64,000 nucleotides of DNA from Chrysoperla carnea (Eukaryota; Arthropoda; Insecta; Neuroptera; Chrysopidae), in assembly GCF_905475395.1 (NCBI RefSeq), contig NC_058341.1:32441501-32505500 (forward strand), in the 5' to 3' direction. How positions within the stretch are numbered: the stretch's first letter is position 1; each line of letters begins with the position of its first letter. This document shows positions 37,944 through 51,240 of the stretch, one piece after another. A program made the position numbers and the translations under genes. A model generated the notes under the pieces. That model was given only the letters and a program-made list of their open reading frames with translations. It searched no databases and had not been told where the DNA came from.

Positions 37944-40900
37944 TGTTGCTGATAATATATAATAATATAGGTAAGTAATAAATACCTTTGATTTTAAAAT
38001 AATAATGTTCTTATATTGATTTTTAAACATGTACCGAGTATGATAAAAACCACACCGCAAGGATTTTGTAAGTGATTTAAGAGAAACAAAGGCTAAAAAT
38101 CTCTGGATAAAATTTAAAGTTGAAAATAAAAATTTAAACTTACTTCAAGATTGTTTCTCTTACAATCGAAAAATTTTTGCAGAAATACATATATTCCACC
38201 TTCCAAATATCGGTCGGTTTTTTGCTAGTTACTTGAAAAGAATAAGAACGAAGAATATTGACAAAATAACCTAAAATGGAAGGAACATCATTATTGAATT
38301 ATTTCCCGTTTATTTCCTAATTTTCAAAATTAACCATTGAAAACTTTGGAACCATGTTCCTTCTCACGCTTTTCTTACATTCTTAGTTAACAATGATAAT
38401 TCGAGTCGGAGAATTGTCCCAAACAACCAACGCGAGTTTACAAAAAAATAAAGAACTTGAAACTAAAGAACTAAAAAGGTCTTTATTGATAGATTTTTAT
38501 TACGGGAGCGCTAATTTATAGAACTGAAAACGGGAGCAAAATTTCTTAATCTGTTTCTGGTTCCATCTATCGGATAATATTACCGAATTCAAAAATACAA
38601 TGTGACACAGAATCTCATAAATGGTAACAGGTCAAGATATATGTATTTATCTTGGTATGAATATATGTAGTATCTATGTGTCTATGTAACGGACTCGTTG
38701 AACGTGACATTTATCCACTACAAAACGTCGGTCTGAATTGAAACAATACAATAATTTAATAAGTTTACATGATTATCCTGATCAGGATCAACAGGATTAA
38801 CGATTTCCATATGTGAAGATATGTACATTTATTTGCGCTTCCACCATATTTATACTGAATTTTTGATGAATAAATAATAGTTTACAAAAACTAAAAACAC
38901 GCTTTTGCTATTAGTTGACCTAAAATGTAGAAAATAATTTCAGTAGGTTCGTGGGTGGGTTGCTTTTTAAGATATTTTATAATGACTTTACTTTCAACAA
39001 CATCTGTCTTAATAATTCGCAACATTCTGATTCTTTATGTATCACACAATATTCTTGTTTCTTTTAAATTTTTCACACCGAATTTCAAGAAAATCAGTTC
39101 AGCTTTAGCTATTTTAGACGTGAAAGTCAATCAGTCAGAAAAATACTGCTAGGCAAGCAGACATACTTACTTTTATAATTTTAATATTTGCATAATGTCA
39201 TGATGTCGGTTGCGCTCTTATACGTATCTTGAAAGGTAAAAGAGAATTGAATTATTATAGTAAAAATTTTAAAACTCAGATACATTTTTTGCCTACGGAT
39301 TCAAGAAAAGAATTAATTACTATCAATATTTGATTGGCTATTCATTCAAGGAATTTGTAAATTCTGATAAGTGATTGCCAAATACTTAATTATAATAATT
39401 CAACATAGACTGATTTTGGTTATCCTATAATTGGCTATCTTTTTAATTCACAGATATTTCGAATACTCCGAGCTCCTACTTTAAAAGTTAAAAAGAATGA
39501 AAATGAAAAAAAAAAAAAAACTTGGGTGAAATAATATTCTGGAAAATGAAATAATTTTGATTTGAAAAACAAAAAGTAAGAGAAATTAAAAATATTCCTA
39601 GAAATTCTTTTATTGAGACGAATTCAGTGCTCGATTGGCAGTTGGTGAAGAAAAGAACTTCATAATGAAATAAATTGATCCATAGAATTTCTCACAAAAA
39701 CGTTCTTTTAAAATAATAAAAATTTAAATAAAATTATACCGTTTTTAAAAGAAAATTTTCTTTTTTTGAAAAAAGAAACATCTTTTGTTGGATATTGCTT
39801 TGATTTTAAACTCAATATATTGAACTATATTGTAGGGGCCACCCTACATGTCTAAATTGTTTAATAACTATTGATAGAGGAGTTATGTCATCGATTCATA
39901 ATATTATCTGTCAATTTTAAAAGACAAAACTTAAATATAAATATACTTAAATAATTTAGTCAATACTAATACATATATGCTTGTTTATAATTAAATAGTT
40001 ATTTAATATAAATCTATTTTTGGAATTGACTTATATTTTGATTTTTATTGTCAGATATCAACTGAGGACATTTTATAGTTTACTTATGATTGAAAAAATT
40101 GATTAAATTTTCTAATTAAATAATTATCAAACACTTTTTTAATCAAATTTTTTAATATTTCATAGCCAGAATCGCACTGAATTATTTTTTCATTCACCTA
40201 GTTGATTAAATCATTAAAAATATTTATTAAAGGCAATAAATTCAAAATACTTTTTAACGCGCTTAATTTAGAAATTTTACTTGTAACTAAAAAACAATGT
40301 AATAACCAGTTGTTGATAAACTACGTTTAAATAGTTTATTTGTTTGCAGTTAAGTTTTAAACTAATTTTTCTTCTAACATGTATATTTTTTTCTGCGTAG
40401 GTAACTACAGTATAAACTAATGGACCCATTATAGCAAAGTTAAAAACCTGAAAATTGAAAATTAGAGTTAATAGTGACATAATTATGAATAAAAGTAATA
40501 TTAATTAATTTTGGGACAGATAAGGTAAGTTGTAACAAATATCGTTGAAACACAAAAGTGAAATTTCAATAACTCAGGGAATGTTCTATTATGTAACAAT
40601 GGCCATTTTCCTAGGATAAACTTGAAAAACTATTACTAATAAATTAAAACCATGATTTTAAATGTTTCCTTGAAAAGAAAATTTGATCAAGCGGAAATCG
40701 CCTTCTATAATATATGTTTAAAATGATCGTTTTCATAGTTTCTATTTATCTTTTTATCAAAAATTAAGTCGATTATTTGAAGATTTTGGAGAAAGTTTCT
40801 TGAATAAGATAACAATTAATGCCATTTGCGTAAAGTAAAAGTGTAAAGTCAAGTAAAAGGCCTTTCAAATAAAATCAGGACTCGCAACTTCTTTTATTTT

Positions 40901-41900
40901 TTCTGCTTATTTTCACCTTTTGTAAAGTTGGATTTTAGTTTTTAGATCTGTTTTTTCAAGTAATGTCTTCATAGACTGTAAAAATAGTAACATAATTGTC
41001 TGTCTCATTTTATTGCTTATGTCTCAAAGTATTCTAATGTTGATTAAATTGGACGGGAATTAACGATTGGATTGCGTGAAGGACATATCAAAATATTTGT
41101 TTACAATTTTTTAAGCTCACAATTTTAATTGGTCACGGTATTCATTTTCATATTTTCGATTGCCAGAAACTTCCAATACATGAATCGTCATGCTTTCTTA
41201 CAAAATTAAGTCCGTATTTTGACTCCTTTACCTCTTGCAGTTCGAATAACCATCGTTTATCGACAGAGATCATTTAGTAATTATGGCAGAGCCGCCTGGA
41301 AATGGAAAATGAATTTTTCATTATTTGTAAGCCACGAAGATCCCCTCAGCTTCGATACTTATGAAAACTGATATACTTTACAACCCCTTCCGATGCCGAA
41401 ACCGGAGATCACATCAACTAAGTAAACTTTCATGGGCACTATTACCTTACATGTAATTTTCGTTTTAAATTTGATATTTAATAATTACAAATATGATATT
41501 CATATTAAAATCTCTTTATTGTGTATAATAGACACATTTTAGCCGAATACTTAAATAAGTTTGTTTATTAACCATGTCTGACTGGGATATTAAAATGTTC
41601 TAATGATACATCATTAAATTTTACCAAAACAATGTTTATTATTATTGTTATTAATTGTAATATTAGACAACGTTTGTGTACGAAAAAGTACATACACCTT
41701 GTCTAATATTTGTTTCGGTACTAGACAAAGAGAGAACAAAAAATTATTAGTTCGATTTTTTTACAACAATATTTTGTTTGATGCTTTGTTTATCAACACC
41801 AACTGTACGCTATTCAGTAACAAAAAAGTACCAACCGCTAGAAAATTTGATTTTATGTTTTAACATGGTAGTTCGTTTATATTTTCTTGGATCAAAAAAA
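37944..41900. other. 5' flank of gene E, no supportable gene
   Basis: A TATA-like site on the minus strand (TATAAG, 38015-38010) lies about 67 bp before the start of gene E, without the GATA-like and TGACG sites seen before A-D. Further out the sequence is AT-rich, with repeat-like pieces near 38640-38830 and 39080-39180. A single possible exon near 40.4 kb is listed separately. Confidence 0.5.
40277..40447 (-). other. Isolated possible exon, unrecognised
   Basis: On the minus strand a good acceptor (polypyrimidine run, then CAG at 40450-40448) opens a frame beginning VFNFAIMGPLVYTVV, which reads like a membrane helix followed by a basic stretch (EKNIHVRRK), and runs to a stop near 40277. 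I found no partner exon on either side. It could be the end of a gene with distant exons, a gene relic or chance. Confidence 0.2.
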
Positions 41901-41914
41901 TAATTTACTATAAG

Positions 41915-42316
41915 CTGAATTTTGGGCACACCTATATTTTGATAGTACAAATGTTGCCTCAAAAGTCACACATGTGTTAAGTAGTATTTAATCGATAATT
42001 TAATGAAAAAACTGTATAATAGACGAGGTCAATCGTGAATCAGATTCTATCATGCGGCTTTTTCCATAATTATCTATTAAATACTACTTAAATAAATATA
42101 AATATTGACCCAGCACTGAAGTACGTTAAGCAGAACGCAACACCCTCTATTTCAAAAACGGTTCAACAATAGAAGGCAGAAGAAACGAGATATTAACAAA
42201 AAACTGATTTTCAAGACCTTTGACCTGTATATCTACGACGCGCACGTGTGACCATATGTGAATTTTGAGACAACATTTGTACTATCAAAATAGAGGTTTG
42301 TACAAAAATTCATCTT
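41915..42316. mobile_element. Inverted-repeat (fold-back) element
   Basis: Left arm 41915-41976 and right arm 42243-42316 are reverse complements with few mismatches (core 'tattttgatagtacaaatgt'). A second, nested pair lies inside: 41977-42005 with 42064-42092 (core 'taagtagtatttaat'). There is no coding potential. It is MITE-like; exact ends were not resolved. Confidence 0.6.
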
Positions 42317-43450
42317 ATTACGTTAGATTGCGAAGTGAAACCAGAAGATGATTGAGTACATAGCGGCTCAAACAACGTGCTATACCACAAATACATGATA
42401 ATAGACATATAGATACGCTCTTAATTTTACAATTATTATCTTTTCTGTTATAGGTTATCATGTATTGCTTAGCGAATGTTTTAAGGAAGTCAAACTTTAT
42501 ATAAGCTCACTTAAGTAAGCTCCAAAAATCTTATTGAAAATGATTTGTGTATTTTCACTATATCAATAGCATTTTTTTTTCTACAGATCAAAGCAAATTA
42601 TGTATTAAGTATTATATATATATATATATTATAATAAAATTATAGAGAGTTTTCCTATATGCGTTCATCGCTGGAAATCGGCTAAAGCTATCAAGATGCG
42701 TTTCTAATTGCTTTTGTAATTAGTCACTGGTTGAGAACCCTAAAATTTATTAAGAAAAGACCAGTTAAAATCTTGTAGGTAATTAATTATATGAAGTTAG
42801 GATATCTTTTTAGTTTCTCTTGTGTTATTTGCAATGGAGGGGGTAAGATAGCCCGAAGCCAGACTCACCAACTTTTTTGTAAAATAGATGTTTGCTGTAA
42901 CTGTACCTACATATTACGAGCATTCTTCTACATAGTGTGACATGTTACATTTTAGATTGTATTAAAATTAAAGTTCAAGAAGTAATTGATAATCAAATTT
43001 AAAAAATTTATATGTTAAATAAAAAAGGATAGACTTGCACACAGGATGGTAGAGAATAAAGTATATCGTGGAAGGTATAAAAAAAACTGCCTTGCTTTCA
43101 TTGCATTAGAAGGCGAAGTCGCGGGCTTCGGCTAGTAATATATATTAAAGAAAAAAAAGATATTTACCTATAAAGAATATATTAGCGTACTTGCTTTAGT
43201 AAAAGCTATTATAATGTAAAACCCACAGATAAAGGTTTTTAATTCATTTTTTTTCTTCCTATGAACAAACGTCACAAGTAAGAATATGCTTACATTATTA
43301 GTAAAAAGCAGAACAAAACAAAATATAGTTAAAAATATATCTCTCCATACACTACCGTAATAAAGTTCGGGGCAGAAAATTTTGTCCTTAAGTGATTAGT
43401 TCTTGATTGTGATATCCTTACAACATTATTTATTCTAAAAATTAAAATGT
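42310..43450. other. AT-rich stretch without a recognisable gene
   Basis: It contains a short TA microsatellite near 42615-42631 and otherwise nothing I can assign. Confidence 0.5.
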
Positions 43451-43453
43451 AAA

Positions 43454-44215
43454 TTTCCTATGTAAAAATATTACATAGGAAAATGGCTTTCTGTGAAATT
43501 TTTTCTAACCCACTCAAAAATGTTCTTTGGATCATTCTGATCAAAAGATCTCAGGATCACAAAAATTTTTAACGAGTAGCTTTCGAGCTACAGACGATCA
43601 AAGCTTCGAATATATTAAGGTTTTAGTATATGGCTAGGGATGGGTTTCTGTGAAACTTTTTCAAACCACCCCCAAAATCTTCTTCAGATCGTTCTGATTA
43701 AAACCTCTCACAGCCACAAAGGTTTTTAACGAGTAGTTTTTGAGCTACGAGTAATCAAAGCTACATATATATTATATTTACAGTACCTATTTGATTAGGA
43801 AAATGGCTCTCTGTAAAAATTTTTCAAACCACCCTCAAAATTTTTTTCGGGTCGCTCTGAGCAAAAGCTGCTTTTTAACGAGTAGTTTTTGAGTACCGGG
43901 CTTTCAAAGATACACATACATTATAGTTATATAGCTTGAAGCTGGAAAAAAACCTGTTAAAACTTTGTGGCTGTGAGAGTTTGTGATCAGAACAATCCGA
44001 AGATCATTTTATGGGGGCTTTGAAAAAGTTTCACAGTCATTAGTCAAAATAAATTATAAATATAATATATGTGTAGCTTTGATCGCCCGTAGTTCGAAAA
44101 CTAATCTTTAAAAAGCTTTATTCCTATTCATATACTAAAACTATAATATATTCGTAGCATTGATCACCCGTGCATAGAAAACTACGCGTTAAAAATTTTT
44201 GCGGACCTGAGATAG
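43454..44215. repeat. Cluster of direct and inverted ~160 bp repeat units
   Basis: Three direct units start near 43481, 43640 and 43799, about 159 bp apart, each with a form of 'ttctgtgaaactttttcaaa', then 'gatcgttctgat', then 'ttaacgagtagtttttgagc'. Two units in reverse orientation follow (about 43945-44040 and 44075-44215). The left edge is a perfect hairpin, 'tttcctatgtaa' against its complement, at 43454-43482. The same unit forms the arms of the element at 56601-57047, so this is a nested or amplified fold-back element. Confidence 0.7.
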
Positions 44216-45650
44216 AAGGATATTATTTTCACGGCATCATTTCCAACAAACATGTTTTATCATAAATTTTATTTTTCACGTCGCGTCGGTTGTGCACTTC
44301 AAGACAGTTAGTAGCTACTAACTTGCTAAATGAACTTCTCCAAACCTTGTTATAGTCTTATCTAAGTAGTACCTGTGTGTATGAATATATATCTATCATG
44401 ATCAATCGTTTTAATACAATAGAAATTTAATTATATTCGTATTAGAGGATGAAGAAAAAATTATTATTAATAATAAAGATAAAAATTAATTTTTAATAAT
44501 TGTCACTTTTATTCTTTTTTCATTAATTTTACATTAATGGAGATATGATTTTAATATATTACTTACGAATCACCTACGTAAATGTGTTTTGTAAAGGTAA
44601 ATCTTGATAATTTACTAACATCCACTATCTCTATTATAGATAATATAACGCTTTAAAATTCAATTTTGATAAATGTATTGTCAAAGTTAATCAAAGTCTG
44701 TCGAAGTCAATTCCAAATTATTAATCATGTGATTTTGCCAAATCATTCAATCATGTAAACGCTTAAAAAACTATTAAGATTTTAATTTGGTAAAGGTACT
44801 AAAAGGTGATAAATTACTGTTTAAAAAAGTAAGATTAGTGTTTGCAAAAATATCCTTCTAGGATAAGCTTGTATTAAAGGGCTTTAAAAGTAAATTACTA
44901 TAAACTAAAAATTTTCATATTTAAAATGATTACGTTGATAATAATTTACTTCTGTGTCCAACAAAAACTTCTTTTTTGACGTTTACTTTCAAGCGTAAAA
45001 CGGCATCATAATTACCTCCAAGATATCTTTCTTATATAAAGTGTTGGCTAATAAAGTTAGGTATGAAATTTATTTTGTGTAAAATTAATGGCTTGCTGAT
45101 AGCAGAAATTTAAACTCAAAATTAAGAATCGAATACTCAACTGATAATATGTATGTATAAATATATGGAACAGTTGCTAGAATTTAAAAGTAATTAAAAG
45201 ATTCAACTCTTGTAGAATGTTTTTTTGTAAATACAATATAATTTAGAAACACATTTTAGTGTAACGAAATTATGATTACCTGAATTTTAAAATTACCTGA
45301 AGAAAATTAGGTATGTAACTTTTTATTTAATTAGTATTATATGAACTATCATATTGTCAATATTGATATTATGATACGTCAGTGATTGATTAATTTTTAC
45401 AATAATATTCAATGAATCTGTTTAAACCTACCATATTAAAAGAAATGATGCTATTCGACTCCAAAGTTTTTCATAAATTGGATTTTGGAATGTGATTCAT
45501 GGAAATCGTTAATCATTCATAGTTTTTTTTTTTAATCAAAAATAGAAATAAAAATGTTACCTATTGTGCTATAATGACGTATCTACTCCAAATATTTTAT
45601 CAATATTGGTTTTTACAAACAGGCTTTAAATTTATATTGACTAGTGAAAA
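44216..45650. other. AT-rich stretch without a recognisable gene
   Basis: No frame of useful length and no repeat I could pair with another part of the window. Confidence 0.5.
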
Positions 45651-45659
45651 CAAAAAAAT

Positions 45660-45925
45660 CGACTTTGTCACATTACACATACATTCTGTTGTCACACACA
45701 TATAACTGATATACCCATATAATACATACTATACAGTTTGCGCATAATTTGCGCTCTCACGGGTAAGCAGCGATGTTTACGAAAAAATGTTTCCAACAAA
45801 AGTTGTTTATTTTTTTATAAGGAACATATTTACTTTAAACTTTTATTCTATCTCTAACGGTTTGCAAGATGGGTGTTACTTTTTACGTCCTCAGCACGCT
45901 ATAAAAATTTCAGTTTGATATTAAA
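45660..45925 (+). repeat. Partial copy of the ~540 bp dispersed repeat
   Basis: It matches 29315-29605 through the blocks 'gatgtttacgaaaaaatgtt', 'caacaaaagttgttta' and 'ctctaacggtttgcaagatg', then stops before the GGAC run of the fuller copies. Confidence 0.65.
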
Positions 45926-46070
45926 AATTAATATAAATAAATAAAAATCGTAATGTATTTTAAATTTTTTTTGATTTTTTTCTATCCCATTTTTCCTTTC
46001 AGAACAAAATTATTAACTAATTAATTATTCATGAAGGTAAGTATTAAGTTAATTATATGATTATACATAA

Positions 46071-46145
46071 GCCGGGTAGCTGTGTGGGTATAGCACTTGT
46101 CTGTGATACCAAGGTTCGCTGGTTCGTACCATGGTGGTGGTAACA
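46071..46145 (+). repeat. tRNA-like segment
   Basis: A-box-like 'tagctgtgtgg' (46077-46087) and B-box 'ggttcgtacc' (46121-46130), with an anticodon-arm-like 'cttgtctgtgataccaag' between. The acceptor ends do not pair well. A tRNA-derived SINE head is more likely than a working tRNA. Confidence 0.4.
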
Positions 46146-46680
46146 TTTTTACTTTTATATTAAATGAATTTTTCCTGATGTTCAAAATTTTCCACTCTTT
46201 TTTATAGTTTAAATTATCTACAAACTCCGCCCTCTTGTTATAAATAACGTCAGTTATGCATATGTCATAAATCATTATTTTGTCAGGAGGTGGTAATTAG
46301 AATATATCTCACCCTTTCAAATCATATTAAAAATTTGTACAAATGGCTTGTTTATGCTAAAATTTGGAAACTTTTTAATAGGAGAAGAAAATCTCATATT
46401 CTATTACAAAATATTGAATTTTGTATATCTAAAATAAAAATAGAAGCAACAAGCTCCGCGATCTTAGACCTCATGTGCGGAATTTCGATTGACCAATTAT
46501 ACCATCTGAAAGGTCAGAAATTGGTCATAAAAGGTCAGTTGGTCTCATTAATTGGTCAGCATCAGAAAATTTTTTATTAAAGATTGAAAAACTCCACCTA
46601 TGCGCGATCGTGAAGCATTCGCTGATAATTGGTCAGTTTAATTTTATATTCAAAAAATAATATAATTTGGAAAAAATTTT

Positions 46681-46952
46681 CAATTTTTGCAACATTTGTA
46701 CTAGGAGAACATAAGTGGGAATTAGTAGTTCCTGATAAGGAGAAAGGTGAGTAAGTGTTTTCACCCCGAAAGTCTAAAATTTTATTTTGGCAGAAAGTTA
46801 TTGGTCTGCCCACTAGAGGTCACACTCACCAAACACGGGTGTGCAGACCACTAACTTTCTGACTTACGAGGTGACAACAATTACCTTGCTATCAGGTACT
46901 ACTTATTCCGTCCGTCCTTGATGTTCTCCTAGTAGAAATGTGAAAAAAATTG
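46681..46952. mobile_element. Palindromic (fold-back) element of about 270 bp
   Basis: Sequence from 46681 reads as the imperfect reverse complement of sequence ending at 46952: outer block 'actaggagaacat', middle block 'tagtagttcctgata', inner block 'cagaaagttattggtctg' against 'cagaccactaactttctg'. The loop is about 46815-46835. A short minus frame inside it is not a gene. Confidence 0.65.
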
Positions 46953-47085
46953 AAGTTTTTGAACGAAAAAAAACTAATTTTTTCATCATTTACTAGGCAA
47001 ACATGCTGTGGTGGAAATTTGAAAAAAAATGAAAATAAAAATCAGATTTTGCTTAAAAGATTTAATGAACTTTTTTTTAATAAAT

Positions 47086-47160
47086 GTCCTTACCTAGTTT
47101 CGAACCATGGGACTATTTATTCGAAGTCAAAAACGCTAACCATTATACCATTAGGGCTCT
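47086..47160 (-). repeat. tRNA-like segment, minus strand
   Basis: Minus strand: D-arm/A-box-like 'taatggtataatggttagc', an anticodon-arm-like 'gacttcgaat' and B-box 'ggttcgaaac' (47106-47097). The arms pair poorly, so it is a degraded tRNA or SINE head. Confidence 0.4.
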
Positions 47161-47164
47161 GTTA

Positions 47165-50100
47165 TTCATATTAATAAATAATTATATTCATATTTTCGAC
47201 TTTCTTAAATTATAACAAAAAGTAAAACTCATTTTCGGAAAATTTTGAGTAGTATTATTACAAAAAAAAATGGCAAACGAAGTTTGAAATACTTACCTAT
47301 TTTTAACTGAAATAATATTGTATAGCTACAGAGAGAAAAATAAAATAAAAACAGGGTTTGAGTTTTCAACTTTATTTAATGAAATCAAAATACATAAAAA
47401 CTATTTACGAATTACTTACACATAATTCCATATAATTAATTTCATCTTAAGAAAATTTTTTTGCATCAACTTTTTTTTTACAAACCAAATACCACACAAA
47501 AATAAAATGAAAATCCAAAAAGAATATTACGTATTTACAATCCAACTTCTTTATCTCACCTATATTTTATAAGAATTTGTTTGTACCTTTACTAAAAAAA
47601 AATTAATTAGTACGTGCAATAAAAGATTAAAAGCGTCTGCAATTGAATTAATGAAAATAACTAATAATTATTTACTGTGAAATATTTATAATCCAACAAT
47701 TGCTAATACTAAACGAACAATCAATAATGCCTTAAAATACATTGATTAAGGAAGTAAAAAGTAAAAATCAATAGTATGGGGGGCTAACTTTATGACAAAT
47801 AATTGTTTAATAAATAATAAACAATATTCGAACAAATAATTTTAATGATCAAGCAATGAAGAACAAACGGTGACAATGGAAAAAATTAAAAAAATATATT
47901 GATATTAAAAAAAATATATAATTAATTAACCCGAAACAAAATTTTGTGTGGGGGCCAAATTACGTTAGCTTTAGTTTTTTATATTATTGTTAGTACGTTT
48001 ACATAGGCAACTTGTGTTACTTTATTGTTAACATTGTTTGCCTATATAAGCTAATAAAAAGAACTAATTAATTTTTTTGTTTGAATTAAATTTTATAGAT
48101 TAAAATAAATTATAAAAACTCTGGAATCAATGCTCGGTTTTAATCGGAATTTATGTTTGGTCATCAAATTATTTTCAATTTCATTTTTAGTCATCGGTAA
48201 TCAATATTGCTTATAAATAGCTGGAAATATAAAACGTGTAATTCTGACAGAAATAATTCATCGATCAGAAAGTATAGATTAACGATTTCATGGGATACAT
48301 TAGAACGTAATATTATAATCTTAATACGAATTTTCGAGTTAGCAGCGTGGAAAATAAAGTAAAGCAATACTATGACACAAGGAACTGTAAGTTTACAGTT
48401 CATGTACTTTTTCCTCTTAACTAGTTCTTAAGTTGCTGATATAAGCCGGAATTTTCGTTAAAATATTAGAAATATTTAAAAATATCGGGTAAGCATAAAA
48501 ACTACTTATGTAATTAATATTTATTTAAAAAAAAGTGGATACAGATCATTACCGTTATTATAAACAAATCACGTTTTAATATAAATATTTTCATTTACAA
48601 CAATTACGATAAGTAATATTTAGAATATGCAAAAATTATTGATTAGAAATTTATCTAAATATTTATTTAAATATATAATTTTATTTTATTGATAATTATT
48701 TTAATAATTTGTTCCGTATACTATTTAAGAATTGCTTCCATAATTTCCTATGCACATTTTCCAATTATTAATCAATCGTCATGCTATTTTAGATTTTAAC
48801 CTTTTCAACTTTCTAATTGTTCATAGTAATATTAATCTAGTTTAAACTTGTTCTGAATTGTGAACATATAAAATTATTTATTTATGCAAATAATATTTTA
48901 ATTTAATTAATTAAATGCAACTTAAAGTTTAATTATTTTAATTTATTGTCGTTTTGATCACCGATTATAGTTTTTAATTAAAAGTTATAATCTGTGTTTT
49001 TTATTAGAATGTAAAAGTTTTAATCCATCTTAGGCCAAATAGGTTTGGAAACCCCAAAAATGATTGATATTTCAAAGAATGTATATATAGCAATTCGAAG
49101 AAAAATGACTGCTTTTGTAGTTTATGTTAGAAAACGAGGAAAGAAAAACAGACCTTTTGTAACAGCAAATTAATTTTTGGGATTACAATTCCAATGGTAA
49201 CCTACGTATAGAATGAATCTGTCCTCGTGGGAGCAATTTTTTGTAGGATCAACGTGATTTGATTCACATTTTATTAACAAATTGTTTGTTATGTAATTTT
49301 ATATCCCAATAATGGTTTTTAGAAAATAATTTACTGAATTGGTTAGCTCTAATTTTGATGAGCCGTTTCTATTAAAAAATTAAAATTGAAATTAATTGAA
49401 GAATTAAAAAAAAAAAAAAACAATAAAAGAAATGGATGTGTTGCAGACTACATCATATCACATTTTGCAAAATTTAAAAATAATATCAAATAAAAATAAA
49501 AAATTTTATCCAATTAAATACAAAAATACATTGTGTGAGTTTCATTAATAATTTTTAAAATATACAAAAATCAGGTCAAATGCGTACTGACCCTAGCCAA
49601 ATTGATAAATGTTTAATGAAAAAAAATATCAGAATCTTTATCAACAGGCGTGTAAAGTTTTATTTCTAAAAGTTCAATTTTGTAGATATTTTAGAATACA
49701 ATTTTTTTTATTGATAACATTAAATTACATGCACCGGAAAATCCGGGACAGGCATGTATTCGTCTAATTTGCAAAATAATCAATGAAATAGGAATTATGC
49801 CATTTTGAAAAGGACATATCTCACATATTTTGGCAAATACATTTTTTTGATACACATGTAAGCAAACTGAATGCTACCATGAATCTTTTATTTTCGGAAA
49901 ACGAAATCTGGTATTAAATTTACTGCCGGGGCATGACATTTAAAGAAATAATTTCGAAAATAACACAATTCTAAGATTTTTCGCAAAGTTTAAATACGGT
50001 TTGTCTATTTACATTGTGTGCACCCACTACCGAAAATTTAGAAAAGGGAATGTCTCATAAATGTAAAATATCTTAAAAACTGTACATGATAACGTATAAC

Positions 50101-50820
50101 ATAAAAATTTCTGTAATTTTTTTGTTATTATTTGACCTAAGATGTGAGTAAAAAAATAAATTTTATAAATTTTACACTACTATAGAAAATAATTAGTTTC
50201 ATTTCCTGAACATTTTAATTTCCAGACATGTGCACTTTTCGAAATTATTTCGCATAGTCAATTGTGGTACTTTTCGAAAATTTTTATTATATCTTCTATA
50301 ATTGCTTCTGAAAAAACATCAATACTTAAAACTTTTATAAAATTGTGATTATCATGCCACCAGACAAAATCGGGCAAATTTTGTTAAGCCCACCCAGTGT
50401 GTTCACTGTGATTTCGAACAAAAGTGGTTAGTTTAACAACTGATTAAAATGTTGTTTCTAGTGCTTTCAAGCGCTTTTAACAGTGCGTCACATTTTTGTC
50501 ATAAATTGGCCCTCTAAATCAATAGGGAAAATTTCAATAATGTTATTATAATCCACTCCTGATTGCCATATTATTTTTACATCAAAATATTTTTTAAATT
50601 TTTATAAAAATAATATGACGTTTTCACATTAAATAAAATTTTATTTAATATTTGTGTGGTCTATTTTTATATGATTTTGTTTTTAACGTCATAAATTAAA
50701 AAATACTTTAATAAATAATACATAATATGATTTTCTGATAGAGTTGATTAAATCATACCACCGGTCACAAGTTATGCTTCTCCTAAAATTATTTAAACGA
50801 AAGCAAATTTATTCTTTCCA
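47165..50820. other. AT-rich stretch without a recognisable gene
   Basis: Long A/T-dominated sequence. The minus frame 48191-48403 has a hydrophobic start but no recognisable family and no supporting splice partner. I see nothing else to report. Confidence 0.5.
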
Positions 50821-50859
50821 AAGCGCATTTAATAAAATATTAAAAAAACAAAAAAGTTG

Positions 50860-51240
50860 ATCAACGTGGATGGAGTATCCCCTGACAATCTTCCGTCGAA
50901 GGAACGAGTAACCAACCACCAGAGCATGGCCCCATGGAAAATACTAATAATATACTATTAAAAAGGTGTCAGTCGGTGTTGGGCACTTTTTTTAGCCTAG
51001 CCCGTAAAACGCACAATAAGGATCATAGTTCCAATAAAATAAATATTATTTTTCTGCATCGATCATAATATAATAGGTCGTCGTATCAAATAACATATAC
51101 GACGTTCTTAGCGTTGGAAACACAACCGTTCCCGTTTATTTGAGTAGCTGTGGTAAATGAATACCTTATTGGCCCTACGGGTAAAGGTATAATTTGGTAT
51201 TCAGTATCTATTTACACAAACAAATTATGTTAAACGGTAC
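50860..51240. other. Less AT-rich island of unknown nature
   Basis: This stretch stands out from its surroundings by more even base use. Near its left edge, on the plus strand, about 50845-50955 is an open frame containing VDGVSPDNLPSKERVTN, ending in a stop; it is too short to call. It could be a distant first exon, a non-coding transcript, or a fragment of an old element. Confidence 0.25.

Noticed and set aside
43454-44215. CRISPR array, because of regularly spaced repeats
   Set aside because: The units are about 160 bp, diverged, partly inverted and in a eukaryotic genome; this is a transposon-derived repeat cluster.
46071-46145. Functional tRNA gene
   Set aside because: A- and B-boxes are present but acceptor and T arms do not pair properly; the same applies to 9738-9812 and 47086-47160.
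46290-46580. Plus-strand frame of 96 residues, one of the longest outside the array
   Set aside because: Short GGTCAG-type repeats and AT-driven codons, no domain, no splice partner; probably chance or repeat-derived.
46598-46813. Minus-strand frame of 71 residues
   Set aside because: It lies largely in one arm of the fold-back element and has no protein-family signature.
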